From Limisphaerales bacterium (GTDB lineage Bacteria > Verrucomicrobiota > Verrucomicrobiia > Limisphaerales > UBA11358): a stretch of DNA of 7,222 nucleotides. The stretch is from NCBI GenBank assembly GCA_003133815.1, contig PKZR01000273.1, positions 1,162-8,383 on the forward strand, in the 5' to 3' direction. The notes under the pieces were generated by a model that was not told the DNA's origin, searched no databases, and saw only the letters and a list, made by a program, of their open reading frames with translations. Of the stretch, positions 5,901 through 7,222 are shown piece by piece. Positions within the stretch are counted from its first letter, which is position 1, and each line of letters begins with the position of its first letter. The position numbers and the translations under genes are program-made.

Positions 5901-7222
5901 TCAACCTTGTAACGCTGCGAGCGCGGCTTTCGCGTGCTCGCGTTTTGCCTGCCACTCGACGAGGCGTTGCTTGTGCTCTTCCAAAACCGTCGCCGGAACT
6001 TTTTGAGCAAAGGCGGGGTTGTTGAGCTTCTGCTCAACCTTGGCGATTTCGGATTCGATTTTCTCCAATTCTTTTGTGAGCCGCGTCTTTTCCCCTGCCA
6101 CGTCAATCAAACCTTCGAGCGGTAAAAATAGTTCGCCAAGCTCCGTGCGCGCAGTTGGAGTTCCTTTGGCAGGCTGATAATCTACCTTCACTTCCAACGT
6201 CTCGGCATTGAGCAAAATTTTCAGGACTTCAATTTCGTTCGATGGAAAACCTCCAGCCGGCTTGAAAATGAATTTCACCTTTTTATTCGACGCGATGTTC
6301 CCCACGCGCCGCAAATTGCGGCCTTGCGTGACAAGTTCGTTCCGAGCCTCGATTTGCTTTTCGTCGCTTTCAGTTAAGCCGAAATGCTTTTTAAATTCGT
6401 CGTCCAGCGGCAGCGGCCACGGCGCGAACATGATCGTCTTGCCGCCCTGATTCTCCGGCATGTCGGTCGCGTAACCCATGCCGTGCCATAATTCCTCCGT
6501 GATGAACGGCAGGAACGGGTGGAACAATCTTAAAGTATGCGAGAGAACAAAATCAATGACCGCAAGCGTATTGGCTTTCCGTTTTTCGTCCGTGCCGAAG
6601 AACACGGCTTTGCTTGCCTCGACATACCAGTCGCAATATTCGCTCCAGAAAAAGCGGTAGAGCGCCGCCGTCGCATCGCTGAATTTATATTCGTTCAACG
6701 CGATGGTCACTTCGCGGATGGCCGCGTCCAGCTTGAGCAAAATCCATTTGTCATCGCTCGAAAGCAGCGTCGGTTCGATTTCGCCCTGCACTTCAAAGGT
6801 AGCGCGGACGTCCCGGCTGCTGCCGGTTTCATTCTCATCTTCGCCCGGCACAGGCGAGACGCCTGCGCTACTTTGACCGACCATCTGGCGGAAACGGCAG
6901 GCGTTCCAGAGTTTGTTGCAGAAATTGCGGCCGAGTTCAACGTTCTGTTCATCGAACAAAATATCATGGCCGAGCGGCGCGGCGCGCATCACGCCGAAGC
7001 GCAACGCATCCGCGCCGAACTTCGCGATGAGGTCGAGCGGGTCGGGCGAATTGCCGAGGCTCTTGGACATCTTGCGGCCCTGCTTGTCGCGGATGATGCC
7101 GGTGAAATAAACATTCTGGAACGGCAGCTCGCCCATGTATTCGTAGCCGGCCATGAACATGCGCGCGACCCAGAAGAAAATGATGTCAGGCCCGGTGACG
7201 AGGTCGGTGGTCGGATAAAATT
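5901..7222 (-). CDS. valS: Valyl-tRNA synthetase, C-terminal part, 5' end outside window
   Basis: This class I synthetase charges tRNA-Val with valine in the cytoplasm. The frame stays open to the window edge (FYPTTDLVTGPDIIFFWVAR precedes the first ATG at 7160), so that internal Met is not the start. The 439 residues seen are roughly the second half of the protein. Numbered from the first complete codon: the ValRS-typical TGPDIIFFWVARM at 9-21, KMSKS at 50-54 (7059-7073), GADALRF at 69-75, and FCNKLWNACRF at 100-110 leading to the anticodon-binding helical domain. The last 70 or so residues are Glu/Lys-rich and form the tRNA-binding coiled-coil arm of ValRS. Oddity: between CRF and DDKWIL lie about 48 residues where E. 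coli has about 24. The excess coincides with a palindromic DNA element (6793-6876) read in frame. No frameshift or lost motif is visible, so the gene should be functional. It is followed after 9 bp by the phosphatase gene. Confidence 0.96.
   Translation of the reverse strand, partial: FYPTTDLVTGPDIIFFWVARMFMAGYEYMGELPFQNVYFTGIIRDKQGRKMSKSLGNSPDPLDLIAKFGADALRFGVMRAAPLGHDILFDEQNVELGRNFCNKLWNACRFRQMVGQSSAGVSPVPGEDENETGSSRDVRATFEVQGEIEPTLLSSDDKWILLKLDAAIREVTIALNEYKFSDATAALYRFFWSEYCDWYVEASKAVFFGTDEKRKANTLAVIDFVLSHTLRLFHPFLPFITEELWHGMGYATDMPENQGGKTIMFAPWPLPLDDEFKKHFGLTESDEKQIEARNELVTQGRNLRRVGNIASNKKVKFIFKPAGGFPSNEIEVLKILLNAETLEVKVDYQPAKGTPTARTELGELFLPLEGLIDVAGEKTRLTKELEKIESEIAKVEQKLNNPAFAQKVPATVLEEHKQRLVEWQAKREHAKAALAALQG
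6793..6876. repeat. Palindromic repeat element inserted in frame within valS
   Basis: An imperfect inverted repeat of 84 bp: arms 6793-6826 and 6845-6876 around an 18-base spacer. Aligning one arm to the reverse complement of the other gives 28 identities in 32 aligned positions, with two single-base gaps. The ends are TCAAAG and CTTTGA, followed inward by (G)TAGCGC and ACGTC/GCGTC-type blocks. The length is a multiple of three and it is read through by valS as about 28 residues (SSAGVSPVPGEDE... to ...DVRATFE, residues 115-143 of the visible protein). Low-complexity Ser/Gly/Pro and acidic composition is unlike ValRS. From memory, GTAGCGC-ended palindromes of this kind are dispersed in Verrucomicrobiota genomes; this copy count cannot be checked here. 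There is no transposase and no obvious target duplication. Confidence 0.82.

Noticed and set aside
7158..7160. ATG at 7160 as the valS start
   Set aside because: The upstream codons to the window edge encode TGPDIIFFWVAR, a conserved internal ValRS stretch, so the Met is internal and the gene continues beyond the window.

Overview
The window carries seven genes, two of them cut by its edges. All are ordinary bacterial families, and nothing indicates a phage, plasmid, IS element or CRISPR array. The DNA is moderately GC-rich. Recognisable Shine-Dalgarno sequences are scarce. There is a GH27 enzyme carrying the NEW1/He_PIG-type N-terminal module and a Tat-exported aldo/keto reductase. A palindromic element with GTAGCGC-type ends sits inside valS. 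Together these suggest a Verrucomicrobiota bacterium (Pedosphaeraceae-like) or a close PVC-group relative. That placement is inference from style and recollection, not from a search.

Layout, plus strand: the 3' part of ahcY (1-696, S-adenosylhomocysteine hydrolase) ends at a strong intrinsic terminator. A Tat-signal aldo/keto reductase follows (819-1757), then a second hairpin related in sequence. Next is a ROK-family sugar kinase most like E. coli fructokinase Mak (1885-2769). It converges on a secreted GH27 alpha-galactosidase-like enzyme on the minus strand (2783-4390). The GH27 gene and rdgB (4462-5136, plus strand, house-cleaning NTP pyrophosphatase) diverge from a 71-bp promoter region. 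rdgB then overlaps tail to tail by 25 bp with an inositol monophosphatase-family gene (5112-5891, minus). That gene lies 9 bp downstream of valS (5901-7222, minus, 5' end outside the window), so valS and the phosphatase gene look like one operon.

Functionally this is a mix of housekeeping genes (methyl-cycle recycling, nucleotide-pool cleaning, tRNA charging) and sugar metabolism (alpha-galactoside hydrolysis, sugar phosphorylation). Except for valS and the phosphatase gene, each gene seems to have its own promoter.

The main discovery is in valS. About 84 bp (6793-6876) form an imperfect inverted repeat read in frame. It adds about 28 residues to the linker between the KMSKS catalytic region and the anticodon-binding domain of valyl-tRNA synthetase. 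This looks like a palindromic repeat element that has inserted into, and been tolerated by, an essential gene, much as Rickettsia palindromic elements do. A second theme is that four monocistronic genes have a -10-like hexamer ending exactly seven bases before the start codon, which hints at leaderless transcription.
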